Of a stretch of 64,000 nucleotides of DNA, positions 8,878-17,559 are shown piece by piece. A program made the position numbers and the translations under genes. Under the pieces are notes generated by a model. That model saw only the letters and a list, made by a program, of their open reading frames with translations. It was not told the origin of the DNA and did not search any database. Origin of the DNA: SYIM01 sp041182885 (lineage in GTDB: Bacteria > Pseudomonadota > Gammaproteobacteria > Burkholderiales > Burkholderiaceae_E); assembly GCA_049423065.1 (NCBI GenBank), contig JBMSQB010000009.1, positions 6,512 to 70,511 of the forward strand, in the 5' to 3' direction. Position 1 is the first letter of the stretch; the number at the start of each line of letters is the position of its first letter.

Positions 8878-9765
8878 TCAACCGCCCGCCCGACCGGCGC
8901 GACCGAGGATGCCGTGGGGCACAAGAATCATGATGACAATCAGTACAGTGAGAGCGACCACATCCTTGTATGCCGAGGCGATAAAGACGATGGCAAGAGA
9001 TTCGAGCAGTCCGAGCATGAGCCCGCCCACGATTGCACCCATCGGATTGGTGAGCCCCCCGATCATGGCGGCGCAAAAGCCCTTGAGAGTGAACACCAGC
9101 CCCATGTAAAAGCTGATGGGTACGAGCGGTGCAACCAGTAGCCCCGCCAGCGCGCCGAGCAAGCCACCCATGCCGTAGGTTGCCGTGCGCATGAGGTCGA
9201 CGTTGATACCGGTGGTGGATGCGCCGTCGGCGTCGATGGAGGCAGCCATCATCGACAGGCCGATGCTGGTTTTACGATAGAACGCGCGTAGCGCAACGAC
9301 GATCAGCGCAGTGATCACGATGACCCAGATCGCGTGGTAGCGGATGGTGGCGTCGAACAGTATCGCCACGCCGTCGGACCCGATCGAGGGCAGCGTGAAG
9401 TAATCGCGGCCCGCGAAGAACAGCACTGCAGCCGAGATGGCGAAGGCAATTCCGATGGTGAGCAGCAGGAATGCGTCTTCCTGTGCGCGACGCCGCACCA
9501 TGGGCCGGACCAGAAGGAGGTCGATCAGGACACCCGTTGCAGCGCCAGCCAGTGCACCCACAGCAAATGCCGCGGGATATGAGAAACCCGCCGCCTTCAT
9601 GGCAAACACGCTGGCGACCGCACCGATCAGCGAGAACTCTCCCTGAGCAGCATTGATGGCGCGGCTACCCTTGAAGATGACGGCGAGCCCCATGCCGATC
9701 AAGGCATAGATCACGCCGTTGGTGACCCCGGACAGTACGGCCTGAGCGACGAGACTGAGCGTCAT
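8878..9765 (-). CDS. livH: LIV-type ABC transporter permease, LivH-like
   Basis: The 295-residue inner-membrane permease has the LivH N-terminal pattern (SGVTNGVIYALIGMGLAVIF, then AINAAQGEF) and the GGLTNPMGAIVGGLMLG motif near the C-terminus. The ATG at 9765 is preferred because the conserved family start MTLSLVAQ follows it; the frame could only be extended with a TTG at 9798. It lies 48 bp behind the binding-protein gene. Substrate specificity is set by the binding protein and is not known. Confidence 0.92.
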   Translation of the reverse strand: MTLSLVAQAVLSGVTNGVIYALIGMGLAVIFKGSRAINAAQGEFSLIGAVASVFAMKAAGFSYPAAFAVGALAGAATGVLIDLLLVRPMVRRRAQEDAFLLLTIGIAFAISAAVLFFAGRDYFTLPSIGSDGVAILFDATIRYHAIWVIVITALIVVALRAFYRKTSIGLSMMAASIDADGASTTGINVDLMRTATYGMGGLLGALAGLLVAPLVPISFYMGLVFTLKGFCAAMIGGLTNPMGAIVGGLMLGLLESLAIVFIASAYKDVVALTVLIVIMILVPHGILGRAGRAGG

Positions 9766-9813
9766 GATGCGCTCAATCTCGTCCCGGCCCCAGGGCAAGC
9801 CCCTGGGTCGTCA

Positions 9814-10989
9814 TCACTTTGCGACGCGGAACGGCAGGCGGGTGTATTCGCCCTTGACCAGTTTCGAATAGACGTAGCTGGGAAGCTTCATGCCGGTCAG
9901 GTCGGGCTCGCGAAAGTCGTAGTCGGCAAGAATGCCCGAGTGCGGTCGGCGCAGCCACTCGCAGACTTCAGCCGGCTTCGCCTCTGGGCCGACCGCACGC
10001 AGGGCGGCGACCATGAACTGCACCATGTCCCAACCCGCTGCCTCGAAGTTTTTGGGTGTTTCCTTGTACTCCTTTCGGTACATGTCGACGAACGCCTTCT
10101 GGTGCGGCAGGGGGTCTTCGCCAACCAGGAACTCGGGGATGACCACGTTGTCGGCACCTTCGCCCATGGCCTTTACGTAGGAGTATGACGATGAGCCGAT
10201 GGCTGCGATGACCGGTGCCTCGAGCCGAACCTGCTTGACTGCGCGGAACGGTACGCCCGAGGTGGCGATGACCATCACCGCGTCGGGATTGGCCGCACGG
10301 ACCTTGGCAGCCTGGGTGGTGACGTCGGTGGCGCCGATTTCGAATTTCTCGACGGTGACGAATTCCACACCTGGGTAGGAGGAAGAGATTGCCTTGAGCG
10401 CACCCATCACGGCGTTGCCGTAGCCCGAGTCATGCAGCACGCCGACCCGTTTTGCCTTGAGCGCGGTGGCCGCGTATTCCATGAGCGCGCGGGCATTCAG
10501 TTCCTGGGACGGGAGTACGTGATAGATGCACTTGCGCTCGCGTTCGATCGGGACCGACAGGCCGGCTGGAACAATCTGCGGCAGCTTCAGCGGGTCGGTG
10601 ATCGCACCGGTGGAAAGCGCCTGGGCAATCTGTGACGGCCCGAGAAGACCCACCACTTTTTCGTTGTGCACCAGCGCATTCGCCTTGGTGCGCGCGTTGT
10701 CGGGATTGCTCGCGTCGTCTTCGATGATTACCCGGATCGGACGACCCCGGACACCGCCCGATGCATTGACCGCTTTTTCAGCGAGCAGGATGCCGTTGCG
10801 GGTGGGGCCGCCAAGGCCGGCACCCGGACCCGTGATGGCGAGAATGGCGCCGATCTTGATGGGCTCGCCGGTGGCCTGCTGAGCGTGCGCGGTACCCGGT
10901 GTTGCAAAGGCTGTGACCACCGCCGCGGCAAACGCCGACACGCACATCAGGGCGCGAAGGCTCTGAGGATTGACACCCTTTTTGATCAT
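9814..10989 (-). CDS. Periplasmic LIV-type ABC transporter binding protein
   Basis: The 391-residue precursor has a signal peptide (residues 1 to about 37, ending AHAQQA). A type I periplasmic binding fold begins KIGAILAITGPGAGLGGPTRNG, with DDASNPDNARTKANAL and GVLHDSGYGNAVM blocks typical of branched-chain amino-acid and aromatic-acid binders. It is the first gene of the leftward operon and has a strong AAGGAGGAG site. Being promoter-proximal fits the high expression such proteins need. It is a good handle for finding the pathway substrate. Confidence 0.93.
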   Translation of the reverse strand: MIKKGVNPQSLRALMCVSAFAAAVVTAFATPGTAHAQQATGEPIKIGAILAITGPGAGLGGPTRNGILLAEKAVNASGGVRGRPIRVIIEDDASNPDNARTKANALVHNEKVVGLLGPSQIAQALSTGAITDPLKLPQIVPAGLSVPIERERKCIYHVLPSQELNARALMEYAATALKAKRVGVLHDSGYGNAVMGALKAISSSYPGVEFVTVEKFEIGATDVTTQAAKVRAANPDAVMVIATSGVPFRAVKQVRLEAPVIAAIGSSSYSYVKAMGEGADNVVIPEFLVGEDPLPHQKAFVDMYRKEYKETPKNFEAAGWDMVQFMVAALRAVGPEAKPAEVCEWLRRPHSGILADYDFREPDLTGMKLPSYVYSKLVKGEYTRLPFRVAK

Positions 10990-11175
10990 TTGAAACTCCT
11001 CCTTATATTTTGAAATTGATGACTCTCGGTCTTCTGAAACCCATGTTATACGATTAAGTCAACGTACAGCGTACTGGTCGCGCGTCCCAAGTTTCGAATA
11101 TCAATCAAGTAAAGCAATCCCGTCACCAGCAAGGGCAAATTCGCGTTGGCTGTCTACGGGAAAAGGGGAGACAGC
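10990..11175. promoter_or_regulatory. Divergent promoter region between importer/E2 and E1 operons
   Basis: This 186-bp gap separates the two divergent operons and is less GC-rich than its flanks. It contains a short inverted repeat GTAC-AGC-GTAC (11064-11074) beside the TTATACGATT stretch at 11046, which could be an operator next to a -10 element. No regulator gene lies within either operon. No convincing -35/-10 pair could be fixed by eye. Confidence 0.45.
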
Positions 11176-12063
11176 ATGAAGCCAACCATTGGCATATTGG
11201 GGCTCGGCAAAATCGGCCGCGCGGCGGGCGAAAACCTCATCAAGGATGGGTATACCGTTGTTGCGGTGCGGCGCCCGAGCACAGAAGACTTTGCTGGTGT
11301 CGGGGGACAGCTGGTGGAGTCGGCCGCCGAGCTCGCCCGCAGGAGCGATCTGCTCATCACCTGTCTGCCCACCGAAGAGTCGATGGTGGAGGGCTTCACG
11401 GGCGCGAACGGCATCGTTTCCGGTGCGCATCCTGGTCTTACCATTCTCGAAATGGGCACCTTTGCCGCGGCGCTCAAGGCCGAGCTTGCGGAGGCGCTCA
11501 AGCCCACCGGTGCGGTCATGCTGGACAGCCCGATCAGCGGCACGCCCTCAATGGTTGCGAACAAGGCCTGTGTGCTGTTCGTGAGCGGCGACAAGGCGGT
11601 CGCGGAGCGCTGGTCCGAGGTGATCAATGCGTTCTCCCCCAAGAACTACTACGTTGGAGAATTCGGCAGCGGAATGGCGATCAAGCTGGTCACCAATTTC
11701 ATCGTGGGCGCCAACAGTCTGGTGGTTGCCGAGGCCTTTGTGTTTGGCGTTGCGGCGGGCCTGGATCCCGACCTGATGATCAAGGTGATCGGACCAAGCG
11801 CCGCACAGTCGCGTGTATTCGATTTTCGCGCGCCCATGATCGCGCAGCGCAAGTTCAAGCCTGCGCCGGGTCCGGCCCACATCTTGTGGAAAGACCTGCA
11901 GTTCATTCGAGACGAGAGTGACCGGATGGGGCTCGCAGCCCCGGTGCTCAAGGCGCAGCTCGAGTGGTTCGGAAAAATGATGTCCCAGGGCAAACAGGAT
12001 GACGAGGTTGCGGCGGTGTTCGAAATGCTCGAATCCGCCACCCGAAATTCAAAGCCGCAGTAG
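11176..12063 (+). CDS. NAD(P)-dependent beta-hydroxyacid dehydrogenase (3-hydroxyisobutyrate dehydrogenase family)
   Basis: The 295-residue protein has an N-terminal Rossmann fold (GILGLGKIG, residues 6-14), the substrate motif DSPISGTP (117-124) and the catalytic Lys170 with Asn174 in GMAIKLVTN, all intact. Family members oxidise or reduce beta-hydroxyacids and small semialdehydes with NAD or NADP. The start at 11176 follows GGGGAG. It is the first gene of the rightward operon, so it probably handles a hydroxyacid made upstream of the E1/E2 step (inference). Confidence 0.9.
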   Translation: MKPTIGILGLGKIGRAAGENLIKDGYTVVAVRRPSTEDFAGVGGQLVESAAELARRSDLLITCLPTEESMVEGFTGANGIVSGAHPGLTILEMGTFAAALKAELAEALKPTGAVMLDSPISGTPSMVANKACVLFVSGDKAVAERWSEVINAFSPKNYYVGEFGSGMAIKLVTNFIVGANSLVVAEAFVFGVAAGLDPDLMIKVIGPSAAQSRVFDFRAPMIAQRKFKPAPGPAHILWKDLQFIRDESDRMGLAAPVLKAQLEWFGKMMSQGKQDDEVAAVFEMLESATRNSKPQ

Positions 12064-12091
12064 CCTTCACCCCAGAAAAGAGGAGATCACC

Positions 12092-12688
12092 ATGGAAAGC
12101 AAGCACTACACGCCTGAAGATATGGAAGAGAAGTGCATCGTCCGGTTCAAGAAGCTGAAATACATGGGAGCCGGGGAAAAGCGCAAGGAAGGCCCGATAC
12201 CTGCGGGCGTCTACAAGATGCTGGCCGCGCCGGCTTTCGCAATCACCGCACCCGAATTCGACAACGGACCGTGGGGTGAGGCTCGGGTCAAGGTCCCAGA
12301 CTACGTGAACATCATCGCCGAACTTCCGCCCGGCGGTGGTGTGCCGCTGCACATGCATGCCAAGACGATCGAAACCTTCATGGCGCTGACCGGCAAGTGG
12401 AAGCTGCAATGGGGCGATAAAGGCGAGTACGAAACCATACTCGAGCCGTTTGACACGTTTGCGGTACCGGCAGCGGTCAGTCGTCGCTTCGAGAATGTTG
12501 GCGATGAAACCGCGTACCTGCTGGTGCTGATCTCGGGTGGCACGCATGACATGAATGACCTGATTTATGCGCCAAGCGTTGGGCACGACATCGAGGCGAA
12601 ATTCGGCTCGGCTGCGCTCGAGCACGTCAAGAAGGTCGGCTTCCAGTTCACCGCCGGGATCTCGGGCCAACACGCGAAAATGACATGA
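12092..12688 (+). CDS. Cupin-domain protein with degenerate metal site
   Basis: The 198-residue protein has a single cupin barrel in its second half. Motif 1 is intact: PLHMHAKTIETFMALTG supplies two His and one Glu. In motif 2 (VPAAVSRRFENVG) the usual His is Arg. A three-ligand site could still bind iron, but a regulatory or isomerase role is also possible. The first 60 residues are charged and of unknown function. The start at 12092 has an AGGAGA site. Its stop codon overlaps the E1 start (ATGA at 12685), so both are likely translated together. Confidence 0.82.
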   Translation: MESKHYTPEDMEEKCIVRFKKLKYMGAGEKRKEGPIPAGVYKMLAAPAFAITAPEFDNGPWGEARVKVPDYVNIIAELPPGGGVPLHMHAKTIETFMALTGKWKLQWGDKGEYETILEPFDTFAVPAAVSRRFENVGDETAYLLVLISGGTHDMNDLIYAPSVGHDIEAKFGSAALEHVKKVGFQFTAGISGQHAKMT

Positions 12689-14676
12689 ACATGTCAACCA
12701 GCCGGGCGACGCTCATGCCTGCCGAGACGCTCGCTCGGCTCTATTCGGTGATGGTTCGGATCCGATTGTTCGAGGAGAAGGTGCTCGAGCTGTTCCAGGC
12801 AGGCGTGGTGAAGGGAACAGCTCACAGCTATGCGGGCGAGGAAGCTATCGCGGCCGGCGTGTGCTTTCACCTTCGCCCCGACGATTACATCGGCAGCTAT
12901 CACCGGGGCCACGGACACTGCATTGCCAAGGGCGCCAGGATGGACCGGATGCTGGCCGAGCTGATGGGTAAGGCCAGTGGCTACTGTGGCGGCATGGGCG
13001 GTTCAATGCATGTGGCCGACATGGCGCTCAATATTCTGGGCGCCAATGGCATCGTCGGCGCAACCATGCCGCTGGGAGCGGGCGCAGCGCTTGCCTCCCA
13101 GATCCGCAACACCGATCAGGTGACGGTGGCGTTCTTCGGCGATGGCGCGTCGAATCAGGGCGTTTTTCACGAGGCGCTCAATCTGGCGGCGGTCTGGAAG
13201 CTGCCGATGATCTTCGTTTGCGAGAACAACCAGTGGGCGCTCAATACCTCGATTCTGAAGACGTCATCGGTTGAGCGAATTTCCGCGCGGGCAGCGGCTT
13301 ACGACATTCCGGGTGTGACGATCGACGGCAACGATGCGCTTGCGGTTCATGAGGCGGCAGGCGAAGCGGTGGCGCGCGCACGGGCGGGTCAAGGTCCTTC
13401 GCTCATTGAAGCAATGACATGGCGCCATACTCAACACAGTCTGCGCGTCAACCTGCCGGATCCGAGGTCCAAGGATGCGATGGACGAGTGGTTGGCCCGC
13501 GACCCGATTCATCGGTTCGAGCGATGGGCGGACGACAACACCGGGTTTGCAGGGCAACGCGCAGCCATTCGGGAAGCCGCCGAGAAGGAGATTGCCGACG
13601 CGGTGGCGTTTGGCCTTGCAAGCGACGAGCCCACCGTGAGCCAGATGTTTGCTGCAGTGGTTGGCCCGCACCTTGCCCATCATGAGCCCGGACCCACGGG
13701 TTCGCGAACACTGACCGTCAGCGAGGCGCTCAACGAAGCGCTGCATCAGGAAATGGCGCGGGACGAATCGGTATTCGTCATGGGTGAAGATGTGGCCGAG
13801 ACCGGCGGGTTGTTCCAGGTTTCAAAAGGGCTGTCGGAAAAATTCGGCGAGTCCAGGGTTCGCGACACGCCCATCTCGGAGGCCACCTTCAGCGGAGCGG
13901 GTGTTGGTGCAGCCATTGCCGGCATGCGCCCGGTCATCGAGGTGCAGATCTTCGACTTCGTCACCCAGATGATGGACATGATCGTCAATCAGGCGGCGAA
14001 GTTCCGGTTCATGCTGGGCGGCAAGCCCAGCGTACCCGTGGTGATCCGGGGGCCGCAGGGCGGCGGGATCCGCCTGGCCGCACAGCACAGCCAGAGCCTG
14101 GAGGCCTGGTTTGCTCACATTCCTGGCCTGGTGGTGCTTGCACCGTCAACGCCTTATGACGCAAAGGGGCTCCTCACGGCTGCGATTCGTGACGACAATC
14201 CGGTGATCTTTCTCGAGCACAAGTTGCTCTACCATGGGCCAGGCGGGCCTGTCCCGGTTGAGCCGTATGCGATCCCGATCGGCAAGGCGAGCATCAAGCG
14301 AGAAGGTACCGATGTCACCGTGGTGGCAACGCTTGCCATGGTGGCGCGCGCGCTGGCAGCGGCCAGCGCACTCGAGCGTGAAGGCATCAGCGTCGAGGTG
14401 ATTGATCCGCGGACCATCCGACCGCTTGATGAAGAAACGATCCTGGCCTCGGTACGCAAGACCGGTCGCCTGGTGGTGGTGCACGAGGCGGTCAAAACCG
14501 GTGGCTTTGGGGCGGAGGTGGCGGCCATGGTGATGGAGAAAGCCTTTGATTGGCTCGATGCACCTGTGATGCGGATCGGTGCGCCCGACGTGCCCATGCC
14601 GTTCAACCCGGATCTCGAGCTTGCAGTCATTCCTTCGCAGAAGGTGATCGAGGATGCCATCCGAAAAATCGTTTGA
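12685..14676 (+). CDS. Fused E1 alpha-beta of a thiamine-dependent 2-oxoacid/acetoin dehydrogenase
   Basis: The 663-residue protein joins both E1 subunits. The alpha part (about 1-330) carries the thiamine diphosphate motif GDG (152-154) to NN (181-182) and the active-site SYHRGHGH block. The beta part (about 340-663) starts with TLTVSEALNEAL, has VFVMGEDVAETGG and ends with the transketolase C-terminal domain (VEVIDPRTIRPLD). Separate alpha and beta genes are usual in acetoin and branched-chain systems, though fusions are known. It should decarboxylate a 2-oxoacid, or cleave an acetoin-like ketone, and load the acyl group on the E2 at 5095-6372. An in-frame ATG at 12691 is an alternative start. 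Confidence 0.92.
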   Translation: MNMSTSRATLMPAETLARLYSVMVRIRLFEEKVLELFQAGVVKGTAHSYAGEEAIAAGVCFHLRPDDYIGSYHRGHGHCIAKGARMDRMLAELMGKASGYCGGMGGSMHVADMALNILGANGIVGATMPLGAGAALASQIRNTDQVTVAFFGDGASNQGVFHEALNLAAVWKLPMIFVCENNQWALNTSILKTSSVERISARAAAYDIPGVTIDGNDALAVHEAAGEAVARARAGQGPSLIEAMTWRHTQHSLRVNLPDPRSKDAMDEWLARDPIHRFERWADDNTGFAGQRAAIREAAEKEIADAVAFGLASDEPTVSQMFAAVVGPHLAHHEPGPTGSRTLTVSEALNEALHQEMARDESVFVMGEDVAETGGLFQVSKGLSEKFGESRVRDTPISEATFSGAGVGAAIAGMRPVIEVQIFDFVTQMMDMIVNQAAKFRFMLGGKPSVPVVIRGPQGGGIRLAAQHSQSLEAWFAHIPGLVVLAPSTPYDAKGLLTAAIRDDNPVIFLEHKLLYHGPGGPVPVEPYAIPIGKASIKREGTDVTVVATLAMVARALAAASALEREGISVEVIDPRTIRPLDEETILASVRKTGRLVVVHEAVKTGGFGAEVAAMVMEKAFDWLDAPVMRIGAPDVPMPFNPDLELAVIPSQKVIEDAIRKIV

Positions 14677-14712
14677 CAGTACCGGGCCTTGCCGGGGCGC
14701 CGAGGAGCGCTG

Positions 14713-15456
14713 ATGCCAAACCAGGTTGTGCTCATTACCGGTGGTGGACGGGGCATTGGCGCGGCGATCGCCCGGGGCGTTGCGCGTGAGGGGCGCGTTC
14801 CGGTGGTGGTCTATCAAAGCAGGCATCGTGATGCCGAAACCCTGGTCAGTGAAATCCGGCGCGATGGCGGCCACGCTGTTGCGGTGTGTGCCGATGTGGG
14901 CCGAGAAGACGACATTCTTCGATGCTTCGAGGCAGCGGACCGCGAGGGTCAGCTGGCTGGATTGGTCAACAATGCAGGCATGACGGGCGGGCAAAGCACG
15001 GTCATGAACGTGAGTGCCGACCAGCTCGGCGCGGTGTTCAATCTGAATATCGTTGGTGCGTTCATCTGCGCGCGCGAGGCGGTTCGCCGCATGGCGCACT
15101 CGCGCGGGGGAGGCGGTGGCAGCATTGTCAACGTGTCTTCCGCTGCGGCCCGCAGCGGGTCGCCGAATTTTTGGGTGCATTACGCCGCCTCCAAGGCGGC
15201 CCTGGATACGATGACCCTCGGACTGGCCAAGGAAGTGGCGGCCGACGGCATTCGGGTCAATGCGGTTCGTCCCGGCGTGATCGATACCGAGATTCATGCG
15301 GCGAATCCGCCGGAGCTCATGGAGCGGATGAAGCAGGTGATCCCGATGCGGCGGATGGGGCGTCCCGACGAAGTGGCGGAAGCCGTCATCTGGCTATTGT
15401 CCGGGGCGGCGTCCTATGTCACCGGGTCGATCATTGATGCGGGCGGGGGCTACTAG
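14713..15456 (+). CDS. Short-chain dehydrogenase/reductase (FabG-like)
   Basis: The 247-residue classical SDR has a TGGGRGIG cofactor loop (residues 9-16), NNAG, a catalytic Ser in NVSSAAARSG, a YAASK active site and a C-terminal ASYVTGSIIDAGGGY of the FabG type. The acidic-to-polar position after the second strand (VYQSRHRD) suggests NADPH preference. It is the last gene of the rightward operon, so it probably reduces or oxidises an alcohol/ketone in the same pathway. I start at 14713 behind a GAGG site rather than the frame start at 14689. Confidence 0.9.
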   Translation: MPNQVVLITGGGRGIGAAIARGVAREGRVPVVVYQSRHRDAETLVSEIRRDGGHAVAVCADVGREDDILRCFEAADREGQLAGLVNNAGMTGGQSTVMNVSADQLGAVFNLNIVGAFICAREAVRRMAHSRGGGGGSIVNVSSAAARSGSPNFWVHYAASKAALDTMTLGLAKEVAADGIRVNAVRPGVIDTEIHAANPPELMERMKQVIPMRRMGRPDEVAEAVIWLLSGAASYVTGSIIDAGGGY

Positions 15457-15573
15457 GCGATTACAGTCTGCCGGGTCTGGCGACGATCGCTTTGCCGAGG
15501 CCCACCGATTGACCCTCCTTGCAGAGGATGTTTGACGAGCTCGCGGCCAGCGGCCCGCGTTATCCTCCTCGCC

Positions 15574-16617
15574 ATGCGTCCAACTCTGAGCGTTTTTTTC
15601 GACGGGTCCTGCCCGATGTGCGTGCGCGAGGTGGCGGTCTATCGCAGACAGTCCCCCGCCGACATTCTCTGGAACAACCTGGCGCAGCCCGGGCTCAGCA
15701 TTCCGTGCGATCGGTCGGGTTACCAGCCCGACCCTGCAACGCTCATGCAGCGTTTCCATGTGTTCAGCAGCGAAGGGCGCTGGCTTCACGGGGCGCCGGC
15801 TTTCGCGCTGCTCTGGGCGCGACTCGGGCGGTCATGGCGCACACTCGCGCTGATCGGCAGGATGCCCGGCGGCCTGTGGGTGATGGATGCCGTGTATGCG
15901 CTGTTTCTGCGGGCACGGCCTCGCCTGCAACAGCTTGTTCGCCATCTGGTCCGTGAGCAGACACTGCCGGCCCAGATGATTCCGGCGCTCCGTTCGGACC
16001 ATGCCGGCGAAACCGGCGCGGTGTGGATCTACCGGATGATGCTTGCCCTGCAACGCGATCCCGGGCTGCGCCCGCTTCTTGAGGAGCATGCTGCGCAGGA
16101 ACGCCAGCATCTGGACGCTTTCAATGCGTTGCTGCCCTGGCGTCATCGCAGTCGGCTGCTGGTGCTATGGCGGATTGCGGGCGCGGTCACCGGCGCAGTT
16201 GCGGCACTGGGTGGTCGGCGTTGGACGCTTGCGACGATCGCAGCGGTGGAGCGGTTTGTCGACCGTCATTACCTCGAGCAGATCGAGACCCTGCAGCAAC
16301 TGATCGACGCCCGGATCAACGATCCGACCACCCGCCAGACAGCAAACAGCGACTGCAGCACCGGATGGTGCGCACCCGGAAGCCCTGATTCACGGGCAGA
16401 CCGGCTTCAAGAGCTGCTGTCGCTTCTGGTGTCCTTTCGTAATGACGAATGCCGGCACCGCGATGACGCAACCCGCGCGCTCGACGATCACACGGCTCCC
16501 GGCCTGACCGATCTGTCATCACAACCCGCAACGCCGGGCGAACGTACGCTTCGCACATGGTGCACGCTGGTTGAGCGCGGCTCGGCGATTGCCGTGCGGG
16601 CTGCCAAGCTGATCTGA
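15574..16617 (+). CDS. coq7: DCC thiol-oxidoreductase domain fused to Coq7 demethoxyubiquinone hydroxylase
   Basis: Residues 1 to about 115 form a DCC/DUF393 domain with the thiol motif FDGSCPMC (Asp10, Cys13, Cys16). Residues about 130-347 form a Coq7 di-iron helical bundle with a complete ligand set: Glu146, Glu176 with His179 (ERQH), Glu226, and Glu292 with His295 (ECRH). A roughly 30-residue Ser/Thr/Cys-rich insertion (about 250-280) separates the last helices. Coq7 inserts the C6 hydroxyl in ubiquinone synthesis at the membrane. The start is uncertain: a TTG at 15532 behind AGAGGA would add 14 residues. It stands alone between two catabolic clusters. Confidence 0.9.
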   Translation: MRPTLSVFFDGSCPMCVREVAVYRRQSPADILWNNLAQPGLSIPCDRSGYQPDPATLMQRFHVFSSEGRWLHGAPAFALLWARLGRSWRTLALIGRMPGGLWVMDAVYALFLRARPRLQQLVRHLVREQTLPAQMIPALRSDHAGETGAVWIYRMMLALQRDPGLRPLLEEHAAQERQHLDAFNALLPWRHRSRLLVLWRIAGAVTGAVAALGGRRWTLATIAAVERFVDRHYLEQIETLQQLIDARINDPTTRQTANSDCSTGWCAPGSPDSRADRLQELLSLLVSFRNDECRHRDDATRALDDHTAPGLTDLSSQPATPGERTLRTWCTLVERGSAIAVRAAKLI

Positions 16618-16649
16618 CCGATACTGGCAGTGCGCCTGCTTGTGCGCGG

Positions 16650-17549
16650 CTACAGCCGGTACACCTCGGCTGCCGTGCCGCTGAAGATCCGGGCGCGATC
16701 GGCAGGCGAAAGGTCTCGGGTGATTGCGAACATTGCATTCAGGATGTCGGCGTAGCCCGCGACCAACCCGTCAACGGGAAAGTTGCTCGCCCACATGCAG
16801 CGGTCGGCGCCAAACAGGCTGATGGCTTCGCGCACGATCCAGCCATTCAGTTCCGGTGTCCACTGGGCTCCCGGCACGCAGATGCCCGAGAGCTTGACCC
16901 GCACGTTCGGCGCCTGGGCAAGCCGCGACATGGCTGCGTGCCAGGTCTTCAACGCTGCCGGGCTTCGATCGGCGGGCAGGCCCAGGTGGTTGAGGATGAT
17001 GAGCGTGTCTGGAAAGTCGGCGGCAAGCTCGCACGCGTCATCCAGATGCCACCAGGGGGTTTGCAGTTCGAAGTGAAGGCCGCTGTCGACCAGATGACGG
17101 TAGCCCGCTCGCCAGCGCGGACAGCGCATCGATCCTGCGATCTGGTGCCCTGGGCTGTAGTCCTGTGGGCGGGCCACCCCGCGCGGCTTGTGACGGATGC
17201 TTCGCACTAGAGGCATGGCGGCCTGGGCGAAGATGATGTCGCGTGCGTCATCGCGATCGAAAAAAGCGGCTGCGGCCATTGCCTGGGGCAGCCCGTCACG
17301 TTCGGCGATCTGATGCACCCAGCGCGTTTCCCGAAGCGGGTCGGCAGGGTCGTGTTCGGCTTCCATGTAGACGGTTGCCACGATGTTGAACCCGGCCGCA
17401 TCGGCACGGTAGTGCGCAGGCAGATAGTTGCGCCGCAGCGGCCGGCTGTCCCCATAGCGAAAGGGCGGGGGCGGCTCATCGCGAAGCCAGGGGTGGACGT
17501 TGGCATCCAGATCCCAGATGTGATGGTGCGCATCGATGACCGCGATCAT
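16650..17549 (-). CDS. Amidohydrolase-2 family, COG3618-type (lactonase-like) hydrolase
   Basis: The 299-residue TIM-barrel hydrolase has the HxH pair in IDAHHHIWD (His8, His10), an IILNHLGLP strand and a WASNFPVDGL C-terminal motif. This pattern belongs to the COG3618 group with L-fuconolactonase, rhamnonolactonase and 2-pyrone-4,6-dicarboxylate lactonase. It is the last gene of the tctCBA operon. Its start at 17549 comes directly after the tctA stop, with a GAGGGA site. The context implies hydrolysis of a lactone of the tricarboxylate-like compound that TctCBA imports (inference). Confidence 0.88.
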   Translation of the reverse strand: MIAVIDAHHHIWDLDANVHPWLRDEPPPPFRYGDSRPLRRNYLPAHYRADAAGFNIVATVYMEAEHDPADPLRETRWVHQIAERDGLPQAMAAAAFFDRDDARDIIFAQAAMPLVRSIRHKPRGVARPQDYSPGHQIAGSMRCPRWRAGYRHLVDSGLHFELQTPWWHLDDACELAADFPDTLIILNHLGLPADRSPAALKTWHAAMSRLAQAPNVRVKLSGICVPGAQWTPELNGWIVREAISLFGADRCMWASNFPVDGLVAGYADILNAMFAITRDLSPADRARIFSGTAAEVYRL

Positions 17550-17559
17550 TCGTGCTCCC

